DNA of 31,481 nt from an uncultured Campylobacter sp. GTDB taxonomy: Bacteria; Campylobacterota; Campylobacteria; Campylobacterales; Campylobacteraceae. The notes beneath the pieces are model-generated. The model had not been told where the DNA came from. It searched no databases and saw only the letters and a list, made by a program, of their open reading frames with translations. Shown here one piece after another: positions 23,610 to 31,481 of the stretch. The position numbers and the translations under genes were made by a program. The first letter of the stretch is position 1. Each line of letters opens with the position of its first letter. The stretch covers positions 1-31,481 of the forward strand of contig NZ_CALKTT010000042.1 in the NCBI RefSeq assembly GCF_937997535.1. The letters run 5' to 3'.

Positions 23610-25403
23610 TCAATCCAAAGGCTTTACTATCATATTTTTATAAAATTCATCTCGAGGTAAAAATGGAGCAAGATCTTCCAATGGTTTTGATATCATAGTC
23701 CCATCCCGAAGCTTCATAGATGCAACTTTTGGCCCTATGGCTTCATTAGGCGGCAGCATCACTTCGCAAAACACCGATCCCTCACATGATAAAATTTCAT
23801 CTATTTTTGCATTGGCATCATCGTTATTTTTAATTTGAAATACTTTAAAGCCATAAATTTTAGCGAGCGCCTTCATATCCGGTATACTTACACCACTTAT
23901 AGGACTTTCACCGACAAAATTGTTATTGAAATAATTATGTTGAGTTATGCGTATAGAGAGGTATCCATTGTTGTTATACATAAAAATTTTAACGGGAAGC
24001 CGATAATGAATAATAGTTTGCAATTCCTGGATATTCATCTGAATGCTTCCATCACCGGTTAAGCATATAGTTTGTCTTTTATTATTTGCTACGCATGCAC
24101 CAATTAGTGCCGGCAAATCATAGCCCATAGAAGCACATCCGACATTTGCAAAAAGCCTATCACCTGCTCGTACCGGATAGCTCTGAAATGTTGATGTATA
24201 TGCTATGCCATTACCGGTAAGCAAGAGAGAATTTTTTGGTAATTTCTCCGAAAGTAATCTTGGAAAATAATATGAACTGACATAATTCTTCTCTTTCAAT
24301 ACGGACTTATCAAAAACAGGATATTTCATTTTTATTCTATTACAATATTTAAGCCAGTCTCCAATTTCTAGATTTAAATCTCTAGCTTTTTCTCTAAGAT
24401 CATTTATAAAAACCTTTGCATCGGATTTAATTTTTATATCCGGAATAAAAGTTTTTTTATTAAGTTCGTTTTCATCTATATCAATCATAATTTTTTTGGC
24501 TTCTCGCGCAAAAAATTCCCAATTAAAGCTCAAAATTCTAAGATTTAATCTTGTACCTAATACTATTACCAAATCGCTATTTTGAATTACAAAATTCCCG
24601 GCCCTCTCACCTAAAATTCCCGGTCTACCAAAAAAATACTTATTTGAAGTTTCTATTAAATCAACTCCTGAAATAGCAGTCAAAACAGGGATTTTTAACT
24701 CGTCAATCAAGGCTCTAAAATCATCTTTTGCATTGGCTAACCTCACTCCGTTACCCACAATGATAACGGGGCGTTTAGCAGCTTTTAACGCATCTAGAAC
24801 CTGCGGGATTTTTGTGTCGAATTTCGGCTCTTCTGGGATTTCAAATTCTACCAAATCCGCTTCGTCCACCATCGCGCCTTGTATGTCTAGCGGCACATCC
24901 AACCATACGGGTCCGGGCCTGCCGTGTTTAGCCTCATAAATAGCTTTTTGCAGATGAAATTTTATGCTATTTTTATCCGTTATCATTACGGCGTATTTTG
25001 TGATAGGCCTTACGATGTCAACGATATTAACCTCTTGATCGCCGAGCTGACGTAAATTTAACTCGGGTTGCGAAGCAATGGTCGTCTGAAATTTCACTTG
25101 TCCCGATATGATCATCGTAGGGATCGAATCCACCCAGGCACCGTAAACGCCGGTAACCGCGTTTGTCCCGCCGGGGCCTGTGGTAACATACGCGATACCG
25201 ATCTTATTTGAGACGCGCGCATATCCCTCTGCGGCTATCGCGCAAGCCTGTTCGTGATGGTTACAGACATACTCTAAATTTTCATTTTTGCCAAGCGAAT
25301 CTATCAGGTGCATATTGCCGCCACCCGAGACCATAAATACGGTCTTTGCAGTATCTTCGTGTTCGGCTATAAATTTTGCTATAAAATCGCTAACTTTTAT
25401 CAT
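23610..25403 (-). CDS. TPP-dependent carboligase-like enzyme (acetolactate-synthase superfamily; YerE-like role inferred)
   Basis: A 597-residue three-domain TPP enzyme: PYR domain with the cofactor-activating Glu51 (NHHEQACAIAAEGYAR), central domain (about 195-345), and PP domain with GDGS at 450-453 and NN at 477-478. The overall pattern is that of IlvB, but no IlvN subunit is nearby, and the gene overlaps rfbG by ATGA within a CDP-deoxysugar block. In Yersinia the related YerE transfers a two-carbon unit from pyruvate to CDP-3,6-dideoxy-4-ketoglucose, forming the branch of yersiniose; I infer a similar C-C bond-forming role here. A 2-oxoacid decarboxylase is the alternative. Base composition changes inside the gene: the 5' third, from about 24750 to 25403, is GC-richer than the remainder. 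Confidence 0.85.
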   Translation of the reverse strand: MIKVSDFIAKFIAEHEDTAKTVFMVSGGGNMHLIDSLGKNENLEYVCNHHEQACAIAAEGYARVSNKIGIAYVTTGPGGTNAVTGVYGAWVDSIPTMIISGQVKFQTTIASQPELNLRQLGDQEVNIVDIVRPITKYAVMITDKNSIKFHLQKAIYEAKHGRPGPVWLDVPLDIQGAMVDEADLVEFEIPEEPKFDTKIPQVLDALKAAKRPVIIVGNGVRLANAKDDFRALIDELKIPVLTAISGVDLIETSNKYFFGRPGILGERAGNFVIQNSDLVIVLGTRLNLRILSFNWEFFAREAKKIMIDIDENELNKKTFIPDIKIKSDAKVFINDLREKARDLNLEIGDWLKYCNRIKMKYPVFDKSVLKEKNYVSSYYFPRLLSEKLPKNSLLLTGNGIAYTSTFQSYPVRAGDRLFANVGCASMGYDLPALIGACVANNKRQTICLTGDGSIQMNIQELQTIIHYRLPVKIFMYNNNGYLSIRITQHNYFNNNFVGESPISGVSIPDMKALAKIYGFKVFQIKNNDDANAKIDEILSCEGSVFCEVMLPPNEAIGPKVASMKLRDGTMISKPLEDLAPFLPRDEFYKNMIVKPLD

Positions 25404-26482
25404 CGCATCATATCTTTTACGTAGTCGTTTAAATTTTGCTCGGTATCAATTGCGCCGTTTTCGTAGAAATTTTTATACCATTTTACCGTTTTTTCAAATG
25501 CCGTTTCGCTATCCCAAACGGGCTTCCAGCCAAGCAGTGCGCGTGCTTTGGAGCAATCAAGCTTCAATAAATTTGCCTCATGCGGCTGATCTGTGCTAGA
25601 ATTGATTTGAAATTCTATCCTATCCCAATACCGCTTAGCGCTTTTCAGCACATCAAGCACCCCAATCTCACCTTCGTCGCTAGGCCCAAAATTCCATGCA
25701 CTGCCGAATTCCTTTCGTCCTTCAAGCATTTTTTGCCCCACAAGCAAATATCCGCTAAGCGGCTCGAGCACATGCTGCCAAGGACGCGTCGCATTCGGAT
25801 TGCGGATCGTTACCGCTTCATTTTTAGCTGCCGCGCGCATCACGTCGCAAATCAATCTGTCTTGCGCCCAGTCTCCGCCGCCTATGACATTACCTGCGCG
25901 ACACGTAGCAAGCAGCGTTTGGTGCTTTGTGCCGTAATCTTTTTCATTAAAAAAGGAGTTTCGATATGAACTAGCCAGAAGATCCGCACAGCCTTTCGAC
26001 GAGCTATATGGATCATACCCGCCCATAGGATCGCTCTCGCGATATCCCCAAACCCACTCTTTATTTTCGTAAGCCTTGTCACTTGTGATATTTACGATCG
26101 CGCGAACGCCTGCTTTTCTGCAGGCTTCAAAGACTTTTAATGTGCCGATAACATTGGTTTCGTAGGTTGTGATAGGATCGGCATAAGATGGGCGTACGAG
26201 CGCCTGAGCGGCAAAGTGAAATACAATGTCGGGCTTATAAGCCGCAAAGACTTCGTTTAATTTAGCAAGATCTCGTATGTCGGCGATTACCTGGACGATA
26301 TTTAAATTTAAAAGTCCTATATGATTTGGCTCTGTAGGCGCCGGAAGCGAATACCCTATCACTTTCGCGCCCAAGCGCTGCAGCCATAGACTAAGCCATG
26401 AGCCCTTAAAACCGGTATGCCCGGTAAGCAAAACTGTTTTGCCATTATAAATTCCGGAGTATAGATCCTGCATATCTTGCAT
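25400..26482 (-). CDS. rfbG: CDP-glucose 4,6-dehydratase RfbG
   Basis: A 360-residue extended SDR with LLTGHTGFKGSWLSLWL at the N-terminus, the diagnostic start of RfbG. The active site is ITSDKAYEN (Ser134-Asp135-Lys136) with Tyr159-x3-Lys163 (DPYSSSK), and ATRPWQHVLEPL near residue 245 is also typical. It converts CDP-glucose, made by RfbF, into CDP-4-keto-6-deoxyglucose, the substrate of RfbH. I chose the ATG at 26482, directly after the rfbF stop; the longer frame to 26500 starts with GTG and lies within rfbF. The gene is GC-richer than most of the locus. The next gene overlaps by ATGA. Confidence 0.95.
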   Translation of the reverse strand: MQDMQDLYSGIYNGKTVLLTGHTGFKGSWLSLWLQRLGAKVIGYSLPAPTEPNHIGLLNLNIVQVIADIRDLAKLNEVFAAYKPDIVFHFAAQALVRPSYADPITTYETNVIGTLKVFEACRKAGVRAIVNITSDKAYENKEWVWGYRESDPMGGYDPYSSSKGCADLLASSYRNSFFNEKDYGTKHQTLLATCRAGNVIGGGDWAQDRLICDVMRAAAKNEAVTIRNPNATRPWQHVLEPLSGYLLVGQKMLEGRKEFGSAWNFGPSDEGEIGVLDVLKSAKRYWDRIEFQINSSTDQPHEANLLKLDCSKARALLGWKPVWDSETAFEKTVKWYKNFYENGAIDTEQNLNDYVKDMMR

Positions 26483-26484
26483 TG

Positions 26485-27258
26485 CTACCACTTTTTCCAC
26501 GGAGCGTTGCCGCTATCCCAAATTTTGTTTAACTCGAGCTTATCTCTAAGCGTATCCATCGGCTTCCAAAAGCCGCTGTGTTTATACGCTAAAATTTCGC
26601 CGTCGTGGGCCAAATTCATAAGCGGCTCTTGCTCGAATATCGTCGCATCTCCATTCGTAATATAGTCAAAAACCTTGGGCTCGCATACAAAGAAACCGGC
26701 ATTAATCCAATTGCCGTCTCCTTTTGGTTTTTCCTTAAACTCATGCACGCGACTTTCGTCATCTATATTTAGTGCCCCAAAACGACCTTCCGGTTGAACG
26801 GAAGTCATCGTAAGCGCTTTGCCGTGAGATTTATGAAATTTCACAAGCTCGTGGATATCTATATCACTAACACCATCTCCATAAGTAAGCAAAAATGGTT
26901 CGTCTCCCACTATGCTCTGAGCCCGCTTAATACGACCGCCAGTCATAGTGTTTAGCCCGGTATTTAACAGCGTAACGCTCCAAGGCTCGCTAAAATTGCT
27001 CAAAACTTCCATTTTGCCATTTTTCAAATCTATAGTCATATCGCTTTGATGCAAAAAATAATTGGCAAAATATTCTTTGATATAGTAGCCTTTATAGCCA
27101 AGTAGAATGACAAATTCGTTAAATCCATACAAACTATAAATTTTCATAATATGCCATAAAATCGGTTTTTCGCCGATCTCTACCATTGGCTTTGGCCTAA
27201 TGCTCGTCTCTTCGGCAAGCCTAGTGCCGAAACCTCCCGCTAGTATTAAAACTTTCAT
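26485..27258 (-). CDS. rfbF: Glucose-1-phosphate cytidylyltransferase RfbF
   Basis: A 257-residue nucleotidyltransferase with LILAGGFGTRLAEETSIRPK at the N-terminus (nucleotide-binding loop 8-13 and the following RPKPMVEIG), the standard start of RfbF. LLTYGDGVSDID supplies the metal-binding Asp region, and FVCEPKVFDYI follows the family. It makes CDP-glucose from CTP and glucose-1-phosphate, the first step of the CDP-deoxysugar pathway, and is followed directly by rfbG. The ATG follows AGGGAG at good spacing, 11 bases after the GtrB-like gene. CTP preference is inferred from family resemblance and the RfbG and RfbH partners. Confidence 0.95.
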   Translation of the reverse strand: MKVLILAGGFGTRLAEETSIRPKPMVEIGEKPILWHIMKIYSLYGFNEFVILLGYKGYYIKEYFANYFLHQSDMTIDLKNGKMEVLSNFSEPWSVTLLNTGLNTMTGGRIKRAQSIVGDEPFLLTYGDGVSDIDIHELVKFHKSHGKALTMTSVQPEGRFGALNIDDESRVHEFKEKPKGDGNWINAGFFVCEPKVFDYITNGDATIFEQEPLMNLAHDGEILAYKHSGFWKPMDTLRDKLELNKIWDSGNAPWKKW

Positions 27259-27269
27259 TAAAGCTCCCT

Positions 27270-28202
27270 TTAATCAAAATTTATTCTTTCTTTTTCAAAT
27301 ACCAATGGGCGATTTAACACTTGTGTATAAATTGCCCCGATATATTCGCCTATTATACCGATAAAAAACAAAATTCCAGATGAAACGAATGAAAAAAGTA
27401 TGATAAGAGGCGCGATGCCCACGCTCATCTCGTCCCAATAAATTAGCTTAAGTATAAAATACACAAGTCCTACTATTATACTTAAAATGCCCGTTATCAT
27501 ACCTATAAAGGTTGCGAGCCGAAGTGGTACTTTGGAATTGCAGATTATACCGAGTATCCCCATATCATAAAGCGTGTAGAAGTTGTTTTTGGTAACTCCT
27601 TTAATTCTTACCGGTTGATCGTAAGGGATCTTAGCTACCTTATAACCGGCTTCCGCAAGCATTCCTCGAAAAAACGGATACGGATCATGCATCTGTCTAA
27701 GAGCCGCGATGACCTTTTTATCAAAAAGTCCAAAGCCGGTAAAATTCTTAAAAATTTCGATCTCAGATAGTTTTGATAAGAGCTCGTAATAACACTCTCT
27801 GATTTTAAACATCACGCCGCGCTCCTCGCTATCTCGCTTAATAGCCAAAACCAAGTCGTTGCCCTCTTGCCATTTTTCTATAAACTGCGCAATCATCTCG
27901 GGCGGATCTTGCAAATCGGCTACGATAGAGATAACAGCATCTCCGTCTGCACCCAAAAGCGCATAGGTTGGTGATTTGATGTGGCCAAAATTTCTAGAAT
28001 TTACGATGATCTTTAAATTTTTATCATCCTTTGCTAGGCGTTTTAAAATTTCAACCGTCCTATCGGTCGAAGCATTATCAATAAATATATGCTCGTAGGC
28101 ATACTTCGAAAATCCTTCCATAACTTTTTTTACGCGCGCATAGACTTCCTCTACATTCTCCTCCTCGTTAAAGCAGGCAGTAACTATACTGATCTTTTTC
28201 AT
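27270..28202 (-). CDS. gtrB: GtrB-like polyprenyl-phosphate glycosyltransferase (GT2)
   Basis: A 310-residue GT2 enzyme of the DPM1/GtrB/ArnC group. The catalytic domain begins ISIVTACFNEEENV and carries IDNASTDRT and ADLQDPPEMI, whose acidic residues bind metal and nucleotide sugar; two membrane helices lie at about 227-250 and 262-287. These enzymes transfer a sugar to undecaprenyl phosphate on the cytoplasmic face. The upstream gene is GtrA-like and before it stand two GT-C proteins, so together they form a Gtr-type set: GtrB loads the lipid, GtrA is thought to help flip it, and a GT-C enzyme moves the sugar onto the polysaccharide in the periplasm. The ATG follows AGGAG at 5-base spacing. 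The sugar is not known. Confidence 0.9.
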   Translation of the reverse strand: MKKISIVTACFNEEENVEEVYARVKKVMEGFSKYAYEHIFIDNASTDRTVEILKRLAKDDKNLKIIVNSRNFGHIKSPTYALLGADGDAVISIVADLQDPPEMIAQFIEKWQEGNDLVLAIKRDSEERGVMFKIRECYYELLSKLSEIEIFKNFTGFGLFDKKVIAALRQMHDPYPFFRGMLAEAGYKVAKIPYDQPVRIKGVTKNNFYTLYDMGILGIICNSKVPLRLATFIGMITGILSIIVGLVYFILKLIYWDEMSVGIAPLIILFSFVSSGILFFIGIIGEYIGAIYTQVLNRPLVFEKERINFD

Positions 28203-28203
28203 A

Positions 28204-28578
28204 TCATCTCCTAAAGACGAAAAATTTATTTAATAAAAATGATACCGCAGCTAGCGGGATCAAAAGCACAAAACCGTTTATATACATATTATCAAATCCA
28301 AGCCACTTGAAAAGCCATAGAAAAAATATATTTAAAAAATAAGTAATGATGTAAACTAGTATAAATCTAAATATCAGACCGTTATCACTACTGCCGAATA
28401 CCAGCTTGCCTATGGTTTTAAAGTTAAATAATACGCCTAATATCGTAGAAAACAATACGGCAAGAGGATAATATAAACCCAAATAGATAAAAAGGACGAA
28501 TAGGCTATATCCAAAGGCAGTATTTAGGATACCGACGAGGAGAAACTTGACGGCTTGTCGTTTAATCATAGCTATCAT
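28204..28578 (-). CDS. gtrA: GtrA-family membrane protein
   Basis: A 124-residue protein with four membrane helices and the GtrA pattern: a basic start (KRQAVKFLLVGILNTAFGYSL) and an end NKFFVFRR. GtrA proteins are thought to help flip undecaprenyl-phosphate-linked sugars across the inner membrane. The gene is followed after 1 base by the GtrB-like GT2 and overlaps the upstream GT-C gene by 17 bases from its first ATG; an ATG at 28569 is an equally plausible start. The length is typical of the family. Confidence 0.9.
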   Translation of the reverse strand: MIAMIKRQAVKFLLVGILNTAFGYSLFVLFIYLGLYYPLAVLFSTILGVLFNFKTIGKLVFGSSDNGLIFRFILVYIITYFLNIFFLWLFKWLGFDNMYINGFVLLIPLAAVSFLLNKFFVFRR

Positions 28579-30604
28579 TTCGTCTATAAATATTTATAGT
28601 ATTAAAATTTGCCGTATCAATCGGCTCAACCCCAAGTTGAGGTAAAATTTCCATTATATTGGCCACATTACCATTCAAGGTTACTATATCCGAATTCCTA
28701 ATTGTATTATTAATATCTTGCAAAACGACTCCGTCTCTAGTGATTTGTATGAGATTTACGCCGCTATCCTGTAGCCATAAATAGAACCTTTCATAACTTT
28801 GATCAAAAAAGTTACTATTTTGAATTATTACATCTGTTTGAATATTTAAATTTTTAGATGCATTATTAAACATCAAGCTATTAGGTACAACAAAGGAGTT
28901 TATAAATTTATATCTACCCTCTTTTACCCATTTATTCATTACTTTATAAAAATCCTCTTGAATAAAATCATCTTTTCTCAAAAGTCTTTTATTTATATCA
29001 AACGCTTTTTTATAATATTGATATAAAACGATGTTCTTGGTTGGTCTATTTGTGAAATTAATATATTCTTGTTTAATCAGTTTTGTTGGAGTTACATCAA
29101 ACCATTGTGTTACTAAGTGATATGGTGGAATTTTATCATTTAAAAGATACATTATCGGTAAGTTAAAAAAGTAAAAATCTTTGTCAGATACTGTATTTTT
29201 AGGTACATAATCATGAATATAGTCAAAAATATAAGATAATTTCTGATTCATATAAATATTTTTTAAAGGAATATATGAGGTCTCGGATTTAGCCTCGAAT
29301 ACACTACCTTGATAATTTTCAAGCCAATTATATGGTATTAAAAATTTTACGTATATTATGAAAGATACCATTACAAGCATCCAATAGATCAGTAAAATCC
29401 TGGCTATTTTGCGCAAATTTTGATTTAATAAAAAGCTGAATGCCAACCCTGCACACAAAAGAATGCTATTCATATTTAAGGCGATAGTAGTGAAAGTATT
29501 ACTATAAACTATAGCAGCAGCACAAAAAGTAATGAAAATGTAAATTTTTGATCCAAAAATACTACTGTTTTTATAGAACATAGCAGCAAACATGATATAC
29601 AAAATCATAGCTATGGAAAAGCTAATATAAGAGATATATTTAATAATATATAATATAACAGTATTATGAAATAAAACAATATAAGTAAGCGCAGTCAGTC
29701 CAATAGCTACGATAGTAAATCGAAATAAGATAGTTGTTCTTGCTGCAATTTGTCCTACCAATACATCATATAGATATACAATATTTTTTCCAAAATATGT
29801 AAGAATTAGTATTATAAAAAATTCCAACACGCTTATTGTTAATATCCGACTAAGCTCTGGTTCAAAAATAAATCTAGTCGCTACAGTCCATAAGCTTCCC
29901 TTTGAATCATTATCGGTTATCGATGAAGGATCGAAAGGCATTATAAAATTTATGAATGCAAAGAATATAGCAGTAAAGAATAGTAAAAATCCTATTCTTT
30001 TAAAATAATCTTTTACGCTACTAGATATAAAAGCATAAGATACAAAAAGACTTGCAAAAAGAACCAATCCCACATTTTGCTTTATGAAAAAAAGTAGGAC
30101 TAAAAATAAAATTCCAAGTATTTGATATATAACGCCTTGTTTAGAATTCTCATTTTTTATGGATTTTACTAGAAATAGTAGGGTAGAAAATTCTATGATG
30201 AAGACGTAGGTATGATAATCCTTCGGTATATATGTCTCCATACTAAACCATAAAAAACTAGCAAAAGTGGCTCCTATAGCACTAGCCGGTTTTGAAAAAA
30301 ACTCCCTCAAAACAGCATAAAGCAAGATTACCTGTATCATTGCAGCTACTACACCGATGCAGGCAAAAGCAAAGAAATTTATCCCGAATATTTTTTGATA
30401 AAAGGCATTTATATAGACAAATAACGGAGTCCATGCTAGATAAAAATCTTTATTTATCACCTCTCCCCTATTTACTAAATAAGCATAGGTTTCCCACCAT
30501 CCTTCTTGGAGTGAGAAGTAATGGTTAAAGATAAAGAGATGTAGTATTAATATTATGCTCAAGCACAGTATTAATACAAATTTATCTCTAACGGAGCTAT
30601 TCAC
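28562..30604 (-). CDS. GT-C type membrane glycosyltransferase with C-terminal soluble domain
   Basis: A 680-residue polytopic protein with about 10-12 helices in the first 420 residues and a C-terminal domain of about 260 residues, probably periplasmic. The first loop holds SLQEGWWETYAYL, with an acidic residue in the position typical of GT-C catalytic loops, followed by RGEVINKDFYLAWTP. GT-C enzymes use lipid-phosphate-linked sugars in the periplasm. It is followed by GtrA- and GtrB-like genes, fitting a role as the specific transferase of a Gtr set. I favour the GTG start at 30604 because AAGGAG precedes it at 6-base spacing and it overlaps the upstream stop; an ATG at 30625 has no ribosome binding site. 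It is a paralogue of the upstream gene, and a Wzy role is not excluded. Confidence 0.78.
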   Translation of the reverse strand: MNSSVRDKFVLILCLSIILILHLFIFNHYFSLQEGWWETYAYLVNRGEVINKDFYLAWTPLFVYINAFYQKIFGINFFAFACIGVVAAMIQVILLYAVLREFFSKPASAIGATFASFLWFSMETYIPKDYHTYVFIIEFSTLLFLVKSIKNENSKQGVIYQILGILFLVLLFFIKQNVGLVLFASLFVSYAFISSSVKDYFKRIGFLLFFTAIFFAFINFIMPFDPSSITDNDSKGSLWTVATRFIFEPELSRILTISVLEFFIILILTYFGKNIVYLYDVLVGQIAARTTILFRFTIVAIGLTALTYIVLFHNTVILYIIKYISYISFSIAMILYIMFAAMFYKNSSIFGSKIYIFITFCAAAIVYSNTFTTIALNMNSILLCAGLAFSFLLNQNLRKIARILLIYWMLVMVSFIIYVKFLIPYNWLENYQGSVFEAKSETSYIPLKNIYMNQKLSYIFDYIHDYVPKNTVSDKDFYFFNLPIMYLLNDKIPPYHLVTQWFDVTPTKLIKQEYINFTNRPTKNIVLYQYYKKAFDINKRLLRKDDFIQEDFYKVMNKWVKEGRYKFINSFVVPNSLMFNNASKNLNIQTDVIIQNSNFFDQSYERFYLWLQDSGVNLIQITRDGVVLQDINNTIRNSDIVTLNGNVANIMEILPQLGVEPIDTANFNTINIYRRNDSYD

Positions 30605-31481
30605 TACGATCTCCTTGCTTTTCATATACGTTAATTGTGTTGAAAAAGGTTGCTTCAGTCGGAGCTACTCCTAGAGTTGGAAATACCCTGCACAGATCAA
30701 CGATACTACCATCCATTTGTAATACATCACCATTTTGCAAACGGTCGTCTTCTTGCTTTGTGCCATTTTGGTCAGTAGCTATTTTTTTATCACGTCTAAT
30801 AGTAACTAATGTTATACCGTTTTCCTTTAACCACTCCGTAAATTGTGACCTATCCATACCGAAAAATTTTTCATTTTGCAAAATAATCAACATATTTTTA
30901 AGAAGATGGTTTTTTTCTTCCTCGACCGGCACATTATCATATGGAACTACAAATGACTTTATAAATTTATATTTCCCTTCCTGCACCCATTGATTCATGG
31001 TTTCATGGAAATCAAGCTGTTTAAAAGAGCTTTTAACTTGAAAATTCCGGTGCACAGTAAAGAAAAACGTCTGATATTGATACATAACAACATTTTGTGC
31101 AGGAGATTTGACAAATTCATCATATTCCCTAGATATAGCCTTGGACGATGACACATCTAGCCAATGAGTTACTAAATAATATGGTGGAATTTTATTATTC
31201 AATAAGTACATTATAGGAAAGTTAAAAAAATAGAAATCTTTTTGGTTTTTAGATTTAGTAGCTACATACTTATCAAAATAATCAAAAATATCTGATATTC
31301 GTTCATCCATATAAATACCATCTAACTGAGCGTATGAACTTTTAGAATTGGCGCTAAAGATATCTACCTGAGTATTGAAATTCCAATAATACGGCATTCT
31401 TATAGTTGCTAAAAACATAAAAAATATTATTATTAAATGTATATATATAGTAATGTATTTTATTTGTCTTAATCTACTCAT
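30597..31481 (-). CDS. GT-C type membrane glycosyltransferase, partial (N-terminus probably beyond window)
   Basis: The frame is open to the window edge; the visible 294 residues align with the last 285 or so of the neighbouring 680-residue GT-C protein. Shared segments include KDFYFFN-PIMYLLN-KIPPYHLVT, GRYKFI-SFVVP, LQ-GVNLI-like repeats and FNTIN-Y at the end. One membrane helix near the start is followed by the soluble domain, so this is the C-terminal part of a paralogue made by tandem duplication. The codon at the edge is ATG by chance or by window design; the alignment places it inside the gene, not at its start. Function is as for the next gene, presumably with another sugar or acceptor. 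The overlap with the next gene indicates coupled expression. Confidence 0.75.
   Translation of the reverse strand: MSRLRQIKYITIYIHLIIIFFMFLATIRMPYYWNFNTQVDIFSANSKSSYAQLDGIYMDERISDIFDYFDKYVATKSKNQKDFYFFNFPIMYLLNNKIPPYYLVTHWLDVSSSKAISREYDEFVKSPAQNVVMYQYQTFFFTVHRNFQVKSSFKQLDFHETMNQWVQEGKYKFIKSFVVPYDNVPVEEEKNHLLKNMLIILQNEKFFGMDRSQFTEWLKENGITLVTIRRDKKIATDQNGTKQEDDRLQNGDVLQMDGSIVDLCRVFPTLGVAPTEATFFNTINVYEKQGDRSE

Noticed and set aside
23610..25403. Housekeeping acetolactate synthase (IlvB) for branched-chain amino acids
   Set aside because: There is no ilvN partner or other ilv gene, and it overlaps rfbG inside a CDP-sugar block.
25580..25969. 129-codon plus-strand frame opposite rfbG
   Set aside because: It is antisense to rfbG, whose motifs are all intact, and has no recognisable domain.
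27270..30604. Prophage serotype-conversion (gtr) cassette
   Set aside because: No integrase, attachment site or phage gene is visible; the genes are continuous with the polysaccharide locus.
1..31481. CRISPR arrays, tRNA or rRNA genes, insertion sequences
   Set aside because: No regular repeat-spacer series, no tRNA-like cloverleaf, no rRNA sequence and no transposase were seen.

Overview
The window is one tightly packed surface-polysaccharide (O-antigen/LPS or capsule type) biosynthesis locus. All 29 recognisable genes lie on the minus strand, so transcription runs from the high coordinates to the low ones. Most neighbours overlap by a few bases (ATGA, GTGA or TTGA junctions) or are separated by about 10 bases or less; the only real intergenic gap is 138 bp at 19751-19888. 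Low G+C, AAATTT-rich coding, no intergenic space and a phase-variable poly-G tract in a surface-modification gene fit a Campylobacter-like member of the Campylobacterota. The patches of higher G+C would suit one of the species with a more GC-rich genome. This assignment is an inference; no RNA or housekeeping gene is present to confirm it.

In transcription order: (1) 28.2-31.5 kb, two tandem paralogous GT-C membrane glycosyltransferases, a GtrA-like membrane protein and a GtrB-like polyprenyl-phosphate glycosyltransferase, a probable periplasmic side-chain module. (2) 19.9-27.3 kb, rfbF, rfbG and rfbH for a CDP-3,6-dideoxyhexose. Between rfbG and rfbH sit a TPP-dependent carboligase-like enzyme, a HAD hydrolase, an HpcH/HpaI-type aldolase and an SDR reductase. 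This looks like a pathway to a branched or extended deoxysugar related to yersiniose, and it is the best candidate here for an undescribed system. (3) 17.4-19.75 kb, wecB and wecC for UDP-ManNAcA, starting after the gap.

(4) 16.3-17.43 kb, an acyltransferase-3 gene switched off in this sequence by a G8 tract. (5) 12.85-16.3 kb, a fused zinc-alcohol-dehydrogenase-like/Gfo-Idh-MocA oxidoreductase and a CapK/PaaK-like adenylating enzyme, probably functionally linked to the heparinase-like protein at 0.5-2.6 kb. (6) 11.6-12.85 kb, a Wzx flippase. (7) 9.0-11.6 kb, WlbC/WlbB/WlbA-like enzymes for a 2,3-diacetamido uronic acid. (8) 6.2-9.05 kb, SDR, PLP aminotransferase and N-formyltransferase, resembling an unfused ArnA/ArnB set and predicted to make a formamido sugar. 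(9) 3.7-6.25 kb, WbpG-type amidotransferase with HisH2 and HisF2, which convert an N-acetyl sugar to an acetamidino sugar. (10) 0-3.7 kb, a GT-B glycosyltransferase, the heparinase-like protein, and a second acyltransferase cut by the window start.

Together the genes predict a repeat unit with several unusual sugars: ManNAcA, a 2,3-diamino uronic acid, an acetamidino derivative, a formamido sugar and a CDP-derived deoxysugar. The unit would be exported by Wzx and decorated by phase-variable acylation and possibly by Gtr-type periplasmic glycosylation. No polymerase, initiating transferase, chain-length regulator or export ABC transporter is evident. Base composition changes sharply at several places, including inside the TPP-enzyme gene, which suggests assembly from several transferred cassettes.
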